Under the pieces are notes generated by a model. That model saw only the letters and a list, made by a program, of their open reading frames with translations, made no database searches and was not told the origin of the DNA. A DNA stretch of 64,000 nucleotides from Arthrobacter mangrovi (GTDB lineage Bacteria > Actinomycetota > Actinomycetes > Actinomycetales > Micrococcaceae), in NCBI RefSeq assembly GCF_026011795.1, contig NZ_BRVS01000009.1, forward strand, positions 1 through 64,000. The letters are read 5' to 3'. Positions 16,744 to 24,547 of this stretch are shown piece by piece (the stretch's first letter is position 1; each line of letters opens with the position of its first letter). The position numbers and the translations under genes are program-made.

Positions 16744-18198
16744 CTAGCCTCGGGCGGGACCGAACCAGCGCTCCAGCGCGTCCTCCAGCCCGTCGTGCGT
16801 TCCCTCTCCCACCCAGGCGACGTGGCCGTCGGGGCGGATCAGCACGGCCGCCGGAGCGCTGACCGGGCCAATCACCGGCAGCTCCCACCCGCCGTCGTAC
16901 GTGGCGTCCACGGTCCGCACCCGGTCGGCCCATGGCCCGGCGCCGATGCTGCCCGGCGCGCCGAGGTTGAGCAGGACGGGACGGGCAGGGTGCAGGAGGG
17001 CGGACACGCGCAGCGGGCCGTCGGCGGTGACGACGTCGGGGTCCGGCATGCGGCGTCCCAGCAGCGGGTGCCCCTCGCCGAGGTCGTAGCGGACATCCAG
17101 GCCGGAGATGAGCCCGGCCACGCGTTTCCGGGCCTCGTCGATGGCCAGCAGGTCGGTCACGGTGTCGGCGAGCGCGCCAATGCGCGGATCGGCCTTCTGC
17201 ATGACCGACTGCGCCATCGTGTGCTTCAGCGCGCGGGTCCCGGCGGGATGCCGCTCCTCGTGGTAGGTATCGAGCAGGCTGTCCGGCGCGCTGCCGTTGA
17301 CCACTTGGGCGAGCTTCCAGCCGAGGTTCACGGCGTCCTGGATGCCGAGCCCGATCCCCTGCCCGCCGGAGGGCGCGTGGATGTGCGCGGCGTCCCCGGC
17401 GAGCACCCGGCCGCTGCGGTAAGCCGCCGCCTGCCGCGTGGCGTCCGTGAACCGCGAGATCCAGGTGGGATTGCGGACGCCGAAATCCGTGTCGAAGACC
17501 TCCCTCAGCGCCCTGCCAAGGTCGGCCAGGGTCGGCTCGGCCGCCGGTCCGATCTCCTTCTCGGTCACGACGACGCGCGTGGTCCGCCCGTCCTCCATCA
17601 GGTGCAGTCCGTGGATCCCGACCTCGTCGATGCGGATTCCCGCCGGCGTCTCTTCGGTCACCTCCACCTCGGCGACCAGGCTGCTCCTCGTCGCATCCCA
17701 GCCGGGGAAATCGATGCCCGCCGCCTTGCGGATCGTGCTCCTGCCGCCGTCGGCGCCGACCAGGTACAGCGCGCGCAGCGGGCGCCCGCCGGCGAGCATC
17801 ACGTCGACGCCGCTCTCGTCCTGGTCGAAGCCGGCCACCTCGAGTCCGCGGTGGACCGGCACCCCCAGTTCCTCGATCCAGCCGATCAGGATCCGCTCAA
17901 TGTGGTTCTGCCACAGGCCGAGCGTGTAGGGATGCCGCGTCGGGAAATCGCTGACATCCAGCATCATGTTCCCGAAGAACGCAGCCTGGACCGGCTTGCC
18001 CTCGGCCAGGAACCGGCCGGCGATCCCGCGCTGGTCGAGGATCTCAATCGTGCGCGAATGGAACCCGCCCGCCCGCGAGCCGGCCAGCTCCGGAGTCGGG
18101 CGGCGCTCCACAATCGCCACGTCAACCTCGGCCAGCCTCAGCTCGCCGGCCAGCATCATCCCGGTCGGACCTCCGCCGGCAACAATCACCTCGACCAT
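16744..18198 (-). CDS. Rifampicin-monooxygenase-like FAD aromatic hydroxylase (PHBH class)
   Basis: A 484-residue group A flavin monooxygenase. It starts VEVIVAGGGPTGMMLAGELR, has YLVGADGGRSTIRKAAGIDFPG (DG motif) and RVLAGDAAHIHAPSGGQGIG (GD motif), and ends with a thioredoxin-like C-terminal domain (VLIRPDGHVAWVGEG). The overall architecture and many motifs match Streptomyces rifampicin monooxygenase Rox from memory. The group also holds many hydroxylases of phenols and polyketides, so antibiotic inactivation is only one option. It is convergent with the small barrel protein, 29 bp away. Confidence 0.82.
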   Translation of the reverse strand: MVEVIVAGGGPTGMMLAGELRLAEVDVAIVERRPTPELAGSRAGGFHSRTIEILDQRGIAGRFLAEGKPVQAAFFGNMMLDVSDFPTRHPYTLGLWQNHIERILIGWIEELGVPVHRGLEVAGFDQDESGVDVMLAGGRPLRALYLVGADGGRSTIRKAAGIDFPGWDATRSSLVAEVEVTEETPAGIRIDEVGIHGLHLMEDGRTTRVVVTEKEIGPAAEPTLADLGRALREVFDTDFGVRNPTWISRFTDATRQAAAYRSGRVLAGDAAHIHAPSGGQGIGLGIQDAVNLGWKLAQVVNGSAPDSLLDTYHEERHPAGTRALKHTMAQSVMQKADPRIGALADTVTDLLAIDEARKRVAGLISGLDVRYDLGEGHPLLGRRMPDPDVVTADGPLRVSALLHPARPVLLNLGAPGSIGAGPWADRVRTVDATYDGGWELPVIGPVSAPAAVLIRPDGHVAWVGEGTHDGLEDALERWFGPARG

Positions 18199-18432
18199 TA
18201 CAGCCCCTGCCTATTCGCGCCGTCCGAGCACCTCGTCATCGCACGTCCGGCCTAGTTTGCGCCCTGGCGGGGGCCTTGCCGCAAGCCCCCGTGGCCGCGA
18301 TAAATTGGAACTGTCGGGACGCCGCGATCCGATCCCGGCCAACCCCTTCTGCCGGTCCGGCCCCGGCACTAGCGTGGAGATAGCCGGGCATCCCCCGCAG
18401 CCCCGGCAGCCGACCAGGCAAAGGAGATTTCC

Positions 18433-18783
18433 ATGGGACTCGGAGACAAGATCAAGCACGCCGCGGACGAGCTGCTCCACGGCCACGGCAAGCCCCGGCA
18501 GGACGCCGACGATACCCGGGACCCCTCGGAGTTTCCCGAAGCCGAGCCCCTCGGTGCCCGGGCGACCGGCCCGGATGGCGACCCGTTCGAGGACCCCGAT
18601 GTCGACCCGGACTCGGACGAACCGCCGAGCAGCGAGCCGGACCTCGACCCCGATGAGCCTCCCCTGGACGACGCGCATGACCCCGACGGCGAAACGACCG
18701 GCGGCTCCTTCAGCGGCCCCGTCCCGGACGACCCGGTGGAGCGCATCGCCAGCCCCCGCGAGGACAAGCCCCCGGCCCTCTGA
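18433..18783 (+). CDS. Acidic, low-complexity CsbD-like protein
   Basis: A 116-residue protein. The N-terminal 20 residues (MGLGDKIKHAADELLHGHGK) look like the start of CsbD/YjbJ-type stress proteins, with an amphipathic helix. The rest is an Asp/Pro/Glu-rich disordered tail (repeated D-P-D, D-P-D-E-P pieces). AAGGAG precedes the ATG. No enzymatic motif is present. A general-stress or hydration role is a guess from the family resemblance. The acidic composition makes it a plausible real gene rather than a chance frame, as does the ribosome site. Confidence 0.6.
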   Translation: MGLGDKIKHAADELLHGHGKPRQDADDTRDPSEFPEAEPLGARATGPDGDPFEDPDVDPDSDEPPSSEPDLDPDEPPLDDAHDPDGETTGGSFSGPVPDDPVERIASPREDKPPAL

Positions 18784-18945
18784 CCGGGCTTCCGTCTAGG
18801 GCAGCCTCACGCAGTTTTCCGGCCGCAGCATCGGCCGGATCCCCCCGCCCGTCTTCCGGCAGCGCAGGTTTATCCATTATCCTGTTGGCGGTCTCTTGGC
18901 TCCGCCGAACCGTCAAAGCGAGCCGACTCCCCGGGGGAAACACCA

Positions 18946-20409
18946 ATGCCAGTCTCCAGCCGCCCTGTGTTCAAAGCCGCCGCCCGCATCGCCAGGCGGG
19001 CCTCGGCCGCCGCCGTCGCCGCCACTGTGCTCGCCGGCTCCGCGACCCTGGCCGCACCGGCCCACGCGGCGCCGGCCAACGCCACGCCGGCCCTCGCGGC
19101 GACCGTCCAGCCTGCCGCCGCCACCAGCAACGTCCTCAACGACAGCAACCGCGCACAGGTCCAGCAGGTCTTCGACGGAATCAACGCCTTCCGGAAGTCG
19201 AAGGGCCTGAAACCGGTGCGCTTCTACGTGAACGCCGCCAAGGTCTCGCAGGACTGGTCCATCACGATGGCCAACACCGGGGTCTTCAAGCACAATCCCG
19301 GCTACACCGAGGACCCGCGCATCGCCGGGTGGAACCGGGCCGGGGAGATCATCGCTGCCCGGTCCGACCGCCAGGGCCAGGGCCTCGTGGACCAGTGGAT
19401 CAAGTCCCCTGGCCACAACGCCATCATGTCCGACCCGAACTACAGCGTGATCGGCGTCGGCATCGCCTTCTCCGACGAGGGCGGCGGCCGCTACGAGATG
19501 TACGGGACGGCCAACTTCTTCCGCTACTCGTCCGAGCCCTCGGGCACGTATTCCTCGCCCAACGCGTACTACGCCACCCTCGCCGCGCCGGCACCGGCAG
19601 TCCAGCCCATCGCCCAGTGCACCGCCGTCGCCGGCGCACCCGCGGCCGGCAGGGACCTCTCCCGCGCCAGCATCAAGAGCGCCGCGGACTACGTCGCCGC
19701 GGACTCGGCCGGCCGCCTCTGGCGCTACCCGGAGAAGTCCAGCCGCGCGCTCGGCAGCCGGGTGCTGATCGGTAGCAGCGGCTGGCAGCACGCCCGCTCC
19801 ACCTCGGTCACCGACTGGAACAACGACGGCTACCTCGACATCGTCGCCCACTGGTCGGACGGCAAGGTCCGCGTCTACAAGGGCAAAGCCACCGGCGGAT
19901 TCTCCACCTGGTTCAGCGCCGGCAGCATCTCGGCGTCCTCCACCGTCATCGCCGACCGCCTCTGCGCCAACAACCCGTTCCCCGGGCTGGTCGCCAAGGA
20001 CGCCGGCGGCAACCTCTCGCTCTACCAGAATCTCAGGGGCGCCGCTTTCTACGCCGCCCCCAACAAGTTCAACACCGGCTGGAGCAACTACAGCATCGCC
20101 CTGACCGACTTCGACCAGGACGGCCGCAAGGACATTCTCGGCGCCAACAAAACCAACGGCGTCCTGAAGCTCTACCGCACCAACGGCAAGGGCGCCCTCA
20201 TCCCCGAAACCCGCCCGACCGTGGGCCGCTCCGGATGGTCCACCGCCGCCACCTTCACCGACGCCCCCGGATTCGGCGCCGGCAGCGCCAACGGCATGAC
20301 CGTCAAATTCCGCAACGGCACCGTCCGCTATTACGAGCTCCCCGCCGGCCGGGTCGGCACCGCCAAGCAGATCGGCACCGGCTTCGGCACCTACAACACC
20401 TTCTCCTGA
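18946..20409 (+). CDS. Secreted CAP/SCP-domain protein with VCBS/FG-GAP-like C-terminus
   Basis: A 487-residue secreted protein. A basic N-terminus, hydrophobic core and AHA cleavage-like site form a signal peptide (about 1-42). A CAP domain follows (about 62-205: NAFRKSKGLKPVRFYVNAAKV, FKHNPGY, WIKSPGHNAIM). The C-terminal half (about 235-487) contains VCBS/FG-GAP-like repeats such as DWNNDGYLDIV and DFDQDGRKDIL, probably a propeller binding calcium or a polymer. The same C-terminal module ends two other secreted proteins in this window. Role: cell-wall or extracellular, unknown. Confidence 0.85.
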   Translation: MPVSSRPVFKAAARIARRASAAAVAATVLAGSATLAAPAHAAPANATPALAATVQPAAATSNVLNDSNRAQVQQVFDGINAFRKSKGLKPVRFYVNAAKVSQDWSITMANTGVFKHNPGYTEDPRIAGWNRAGEIIAARSDRQGQGLVDQWIKSPGHNAIMSDPNYSVIGVGIAFSDEGGGRYEMYGTANFFRYSSEPSGTYSSPNAYYATLAAPAPAVQPIAQCTAVAGAPAAGRDLSRASIKSAADYVAADSAGRLWRYPEKSSRALGSRVLIGSSGWQHARSTSVTDWNNDGYLDIVAHWSDGKVRVYKGKATGGFSTWFSAGSISASSTVIADRLCANNPFPGLVAKDAGGNLSLYQNLRGAAFYAAPNKFNTGWSNYSIALTDFDQDGRKDILGANKTNGVLKLYRTNGKGALIPETRPTVGRSGWSTAATFTDAPGFGAGSANGMTVKFRNGTVRYYELPAGRVGTAKQIGTGFGTYNTFS

Positions 20410-20487
20410 CCGGCCGGCGTCTCCGGTGTGACCTCACCCTGCCCGACCTGCTAGCCTCGGGAACTCAGCCGGAAACGGAAGGACTTT

Positions 20488-21273
20488 ATGTCGAGCAACA
20501 AATGGCTAGTGGCAATCGCTGTCGCCGGAGCCGTGACCCTCACGGCCTGCGGCGGAGCAACCGAAGCCGGCAGCGCAGGCCAGACGCAGCAGGCGTCGCC
20601 CAGTGCAAGCGGCCAAGCACAGGACCCCGCGGCCGGCCAGCAGGAAATGCCGAAGCCGGACCTGAATGGAATTCCCGACGTCGTTGCCGAAGTCAACGGC
20701 ACCAAGATTTCGAAGGAAGACTTCACCACCGCCTACGAGGCGCAGTTCCAGCAGATGGCGATGCAGTCCCAGATGATGGGCCAGGAAGTCGACCAGGCCA
20801 AGCTCAAGAAGCAGACCGCCGAAGGGATCGTCGGCACCGAGCTGCTCATCCAGGAAGCCGGCAAGCGCGACCTCACCGCCTCCGACAAGGAGACGGACAA
20901 GGCCCTCGACGAGATCGTGAAGTCCAACCAGCTCAAGTCCACGGACGAGTTCATGGCCGAGATGAAGAAGCAGGGCATGGACGAGGCCAAGGTGACGGAA
21001 GAGCTCAAGAACCAGGTCATGGTCGAGAAGCTGATCGCCGAGGAGGCCGGCGACACCAAGCCGACCGACAAGGAGCTCAAGGCCGCCTACGACGAGGCCA
21101 AGAAGCAGCAGGAAGCCATGGCCAAGCAGGGCGGCCAGGCCGCCGAAATGCCGTCCTTCGAGGAGGCCAAGCCGCAGCTCGAGGAGCAGGTCAAGTCGCA
21201 GAAGGAAGGCGAGATCGTGCAGAAGCTCGCCAAGGATCTGCGCGCCAAGGCGGACGTCAAGATCAACGTCTAG
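20488..21273 (+). CDS. SurA N-terminal-domain lipoprotein (extracytoplasmic chaperone)
   Basis: A 261-residue lipoprotein. The signal peptide ends in the lipobox LTACGG, giving lipidation at about Cys17-18. A Gln/Pro-rich linker is followed by a SurA_N domain (VAEVNGTKISKEDFTTAYEA onward) and a Lys/Glu/Gln-rich helical C-terminus. There is no complete parvulin proline-isomerase domain, so it is likely a chaperone without isomerase activity that helps secreted proteins fold outside the membrane. That fits its position among many secreted enzymes. AACGGAAGGA precedes the ATG, and a strong terminator follows. Confidence 0.82.
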   Translation: MSSNKWLVAIAVAGAVTLTACGGATEAGSAGQTQQASPSASGQAQDPAAGQQEMPKPDLNGIPDVVAEVNGTKISKEDFTTAYEAQFQQMAMQSQMMGQEVDQAKLKKQTAEGIVGTELLIQEAGKRDLTASDKETDKALDEIVKSNQLKSTDEFMAEMKKQGMDEAKVTEELKNQVMVEKLIAEEAGDTKPTDKELKAAYDEAKKQQEAMAKQGGQAAEMPSFEEAKPQLEEQVKSQKEGEIVQKLAKDLRAKADVKINV

Positions 21274-21296
21274 CCAGCGGTTTCCAGGAACGACGG

Positions 21297-21330
21297 CGGG
21301 TGGCCGGCTTTGCAGCCGGCCACCCGTTTT
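21297..21330 (+). terminator. Rho-independent terminator
   Basis: cgggtggccggc (21297-21308) pairs perfectly with gccggccacccg (21315-21326), with a 6-base loop and TTTT at 21327-21330, just after the SurA_N lipoprotein gene. Its left side carries the cgacggcgggtgg sequence shared by other intergenic palindromes here. Confidence 0.9.
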
Positions 21331-21457
21331 AGTGTCCGGGCCAGCCGGACGAAGAGGGGGTGCTGGCATCTGTACGCCTTCGGGGTCCGGGCGTAACCTT
21401 TAGTCGAGTCGACTTCGCAGGTTCAGCGGGCGCGACCGCAGATTGCTCAGGCGCGAG

Positions 21458-22627
21458 ATGCATCCACATGGCCATCATCCTCTTGCCGCTGTCGTTGCGG
21501 CGGCAGGCCTTTCCCTGATCGCGGGCTGCGGGATTGGCGCGCGGGAGGGCGCGCCGGACTCGACGGATACCCAAGGACCGGCCGGATCCGAAAACCCCAT
21601 GGCGACGACGGGGACACCGGGCGCCGGCGAGGGTACCGGGTCCGGCAATAATCCGGGTTCCGGCGGGCAGTCCCCGCCTGTGCCGACGCAGGGCGGTCCC
21701 GACGACGGCCAGTTCGTGCCGCCTGGGCCGGCGGCTCCCGGTGGTCCGCCCGCGGGCGCCGGCGCACCGGTTATCAGCTGGCTGCCGGTCGGACCGGTGG
21801 GCCGGGGCGATCCGACCTGGTACCTCTACCTGAAGAGCGGGAACTGCGACCAGCTCGTGGAACCGGGCGAGCAGCCTCAGACGGTGCAGGATGTGGCGAA
21901 GGTGTTCTGCCTTGCCGTGGCCGGCGACGAGGCGGCCTGGGCCCAGGGAGCGGAACTGTTGGCCGGGCTTCCCGTCCCGGACTCGGACTGCTGGTCGAGC
22001 ACCGCCAATTCGGTACTCCGGTCGGTCGTGGATTTCCGGCAGCGGAACCCCGGCGTTGCCTATGAGCTCGTCGAAGGCAGCGGACTGGCCTGCGATCCGA
22101 CGTTCTACGAGCTGGACGACGACGGAAGCGACAACAACGGCCGGAACCCGCAGGCCTCGGTGTGCGGCGGCACGCAGATGCACATGGTCGGCACGCTGGG
22201 AGGCCTTCCCGCCGGGAGCATCCGCAGCGTCGTCGTCGGTTCGCAGCCGGAGCCGGTCACCGTGCCGGTTGAACCGCTTGGGCCGGACTTCGTCTTCATG
22301 GCCCCGCCGTCCACCCAGGCAGGTTCGACGACGGTGAGCGTCGCCGACGGCGATTTCCTCGTCACCGAATCGGTCGACCTGGAATATGTCGGCGACCCGA
22401 ATACCTGTCCAGGCGTCGAGCCTCCCCCGGACAACGGCCCCTCCGCCAATCCCGGCGAACCCGGTCCGGCCCCTGGCGAACCCGGCCCCGTCGAACCGGA
22501 CAACGGTCCCTCCGTCACCCCCGGCGAACCCGGCGAACCCGGTCCCGGTCCGAGCGGCCTGCCGCCGTCGGCCGCTGCCCGTGCCGATCGGACACCGGCA
22601 GGTGTCCCTGCGGGCCTGTTCCGGTGA
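21458..22627 (+). CDS. Proline/glycine-rich lipoprotein of unknown function
   Basis: A 389-residue exported protein. The N-terminus has a hydrophobic stretch ending LIAGCG, a lipobox. A Gly/Pro/Thr-rich linker (about 30-110) leads to a globular middle with six or more cysteines and an IPT-like beta segment (FVFMAPPSTQAGSTTVSVAD). The C-terminus has collagen-like PGEPGP repeats. I do not recognise the globular domain. ATG 21458 is taken as start. Its last four bases overlap the GTG of the next gene, so the two are probably translated together and may work together at the membrane. Confidence 0.7.
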   Translation: MHPHGHHPLAAVVAAAGLSLIAGCGIGAREGAPDSTDTQGPAGSENPMATTGTPGAGEGTGSGNNPGSGGQSPPVPTQGGPDDGQFVPPGPAAPGGPPAGAGAPVISWLPVGPVGRGDPTWYLYLKSGNCDQLVEPGEQPQTVQDVAKVFCLAVAGDEAAWAQGAELLAGLPVPDSDCWSSTANSVLRSVVDFRQRNPGVAYELVEGSGLACDPTFYELDDDGSDNNGRNPQASVCGGTQMHMVGTLGGLPAGSIRSVVVGSQPEPVTVPVEPLGPDFVFMAPPSTQAGSTTVSVADGDFLVTESVDLEYVGDPNTCPGVEPPPDNGPSANPGEPGPAPGEPGPVEPDNGPSVTPGEPGEPGPGPSGLPPSAAARADRTPAGVPAGLFR

Positions 22628-23487
22628 CCGACTCTCCCGACGAAGGACGCTCGCTCTGGTCGCGTGTCCTCGGCGTCATCTCCGCCGTCGGCCCGCCCGT
22701 CACCGTGGTGACCGCGCTGCTGTTCTATTTCGGCTGGGCCCGTGCGGATGCCCAGGCCAGCAGCATGGGGCTGGACGAGAGCCTCTTTGGCTACGCCGCC
22801 CAGGACTACATCCTGATCAGCATCAGCGCCCTATATTTGCCATTGGTGCTGCTCCTGATCGTCGGCATCATCTGGTTTGCCCTCGACAGGTGGCTGCGCC
22901 GCCAGATCGACGAAGACCGCCACCGGACTCTGGCGGCCAAGGTCGCCGGGAGCGCGGCGGTAGTCGCCGTCGTTATTGCCTCCGGCGCCCTGCTGGTGGC
23001 CTTCCTCCAACCGGCCAGGACAGCGATCTTCGCGCCGTATGTGATGGCAGGCGGCGTCCTCGTCGCGGCCTGGGGCCTCCGGCTGAGGCGCCACGCCCGG
23101 GCAGGGCATGCTCCGGTCCTCAGGGCGGAAGAGCGCGCCGTCGAAGCGACCCTCGTGCTGAGCATCGTCACCCTGCTGCTGTTCTGGGGCACCGCTGACT
23201 ATGCGCAGGCCGTGGGACGCGGACTCGCCGCCAATTTCGAACAGAACGTCCAGTCCCTGCCCCGCGCCGAGGTCTACAGCCCGCAACCGCTCGGGATAGG
23301 AGCCGATGCAGTCACGGTGAGCGACGTGGGCACCAAGGAGCAGCCCCTGTACCGGTATGACGGCCTGCGCTTCCTGGTCCTGAGCGGCGGCCGCTTCTTT
23401 TTCCTGCACGACGGCTGGACCACGGAGAACGGCACCGTGGTGGTGCTCCCGGACGACAACTCAATCCGCGTCGAGTTCAGCAGGTGA
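22624..23487 (+). CDS. Membrane protein of unknown function, five predicted helices
   Basis: A 287-residue protein, GTG start overlapping the upstream lipoprotein stop (GTGA). Hydrophobic segments are seen at about 15-38, 58-83, 100-122, 130-150 and 174-197, followed by a soluble C-terminal part of about 90 residues (LPRAEVYSPQPLGIG onward) likely outside the cell. No known catalytic motif is seen. Its 3' end overlaps the 3' end of the convergent NERD gene by 27 bases, confirmed by both stop codons, so each transcript carries antisense to the other. Confidence 0.75.
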   Translation: MTDSPDEGRSLWSRVLGVISAVGPPVTVVTALLFYFGWARADAQASSMGLDESLFGYAAQDYILISISALYLPLVLLLIVGIIWFALDRWLRRQIDEDRHRTLAAKVAGSAAVVAVVIASGALLVAFLQPARTAIFAPYVMAGGVLVAAWGLRLRRHARAGHAPVLRAEERAVEATLVLSIVTLLLFWGTADYAQAVGRGLAANFEQNVQSLPRAEVYSPQPLGIGADAVTVSDVGTKEQPLYRYDGLRFLVLSGGRFFFLHDGWTTENGTVVVLPDDNSIRVEFSR

Positions 23488-24513
23488 CTGCACGACGGCG
23501 GGCGGCTGGGGCTGCTCCGGGGCTGCGTTCCGCTGGCCGAGGCTCCCCGAAATGTTCCAGGCCGTGACGGCGATGACTGCGAGCACAATCAGGCGGAGCA
23601 CGTCGGCGCGGCGGCTTCTCGCGGCACGCCTCCGTCCGCCGCTTCCCTTGCGCCTGTTGCCGGAGGATGTCCCGTATTCACCGGGTTGCTGCCGCCGGCG
23701 GCCCTTGGCGGACCGGCGTCCCTTCGCCGCCGCGGCGGACGGCTGTCCGGCAGTCGCGGCAGGAGCGGATGAACCGGAAGCCGGTGCCGCGGCCGGCTGG
23801 CCCGTTGGCACATGAGCCTGCAGGTTCCTACGCGGTGCCCGCTCCGGCGCAGGAACCTGGGCAGGTTCCGGCGAATAGTCCGGCCGGAGACCAGGCACGC
23901 CCGCGGCGCCGCTGTTCAGCAGCTGCGGGCTGCGGGGTCCAAGCAGCAGCTGCCGCAGGTAGTGGAAGACAATCTCGACTTCGGCCGGGTCGAGGACCGG
24001 GGGCAGGCTGCTGACCGCGAACCGGAGCGATGCGAGTCCCACGACCCTCACGCCGTCCGCGGTTTCGGACCGCAGCTCCGGATGGTTGACCAGGCAGATC
24101 CAGCCCTGGACGAGCCGCCGGTGCTGGGGTTCCAGGACAGCAGCGACGGCCGCGCCCTGCTCCAGCGCACCCGTGGTCTCCCGGAGCCGCGAGTAGCCGT
24201 TCTGCGTCAGCCGCCCGTTACGCAGCTCGACCCGGCCGGTCCAGTTCTTCGCGTCGATCACCAGGATCCCGCCCGGCCCCACCAGCACATGGTCCAGGTT
24301 GGCCTTCGGCCGTCCCGGCCAGTGGGCGTCGTTCAGGAGCCGCCAGCCGCGGGCTTCCAATTCCCGGAGCTCCGCCGCCACCTGCACTTCCCCGGCGGCG
24401 CCTGCCGCCCAGGCCCTCGCGCTCCGCTCCGCCTGCTCGGCTTGGCGCCGTAGCTTCGCCGCCCGCTCGCCGGCCAGCCGCGACTGTTCCGCGGCCCTCT
24501 CCCCTGCCGTCAT
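23461..24513 (-). CDS. NERD-domain protein with C-terminal membrane helix
   Basis: A 350-residue protein. An N-terminal charged helix (about 1-35) precedes a NERD nuclease-related domain (about 38-190) with the conserved pieces GAAGEVQVAAEL, LDHVLVGPGGILVIDAKNW. The Glu, Asp and Asp/Lys there match the restriction-like catalytic pattern. A long Pro/Ala-rich and then Arg/Lys-rich disordered stretch leads to one hydrophobic segment (LRLIVLAVIAVTAWNISGS) near the C-terminus. Membrane attachment with cytoplasmic nuclease is likely. NERD proteins are thought to act on DNA; the biological role is not known. Confidence 0.8.
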   Translation of the reverse strand: MTAGERAAEQSRLAGERAAKLRRQAEQAERSARAWAAGAAGEVQVAAELRELEARGWRLLNDAHWPGRPKANLDHVLVGPGGILVIDAKNWTGRVELRNGRLTQNGYSRLRETTGALEQGAAVAAVLEPQHRRLVQGWICLVNHPELRSETADGVRVVGLASLRFAVSSLPPVLDPAEVEIVFHYLRQLLLGPRSPQLLNSGAAGVPGLRPDYSPEPAQVPAPERAPRRNLQAHVPTGQPAAAPASGSSAPAATAGQPSAAAAKGRRSAKGRRRQQPGEYGTSSGNRRKGSGGRRRAARSRRADVLRLIVLAVIAVTAWNISGSLGQRNAAPEQPQPPAVVQSPAELDAD

Positions 24514-24547
24514 GTTTCCCCCGGTTGATATGCAGTTGTCGAAAAAA

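Noticed and set aside
16744-18198. Calling the flavin monooxygenase a proven rifampicin-resistance gene
   Set aside because: The architecture matches Rox, but related hydroxylases act on many aromatic compounds and no specificity residue could be checked.
22430-22560. Tandem repeats encoding PGEPGP as a CRISPR-like or mobile repeat
   Set aside because: They are in frame, imperfect and code for a collagen-like tail; there are no regular spacers.
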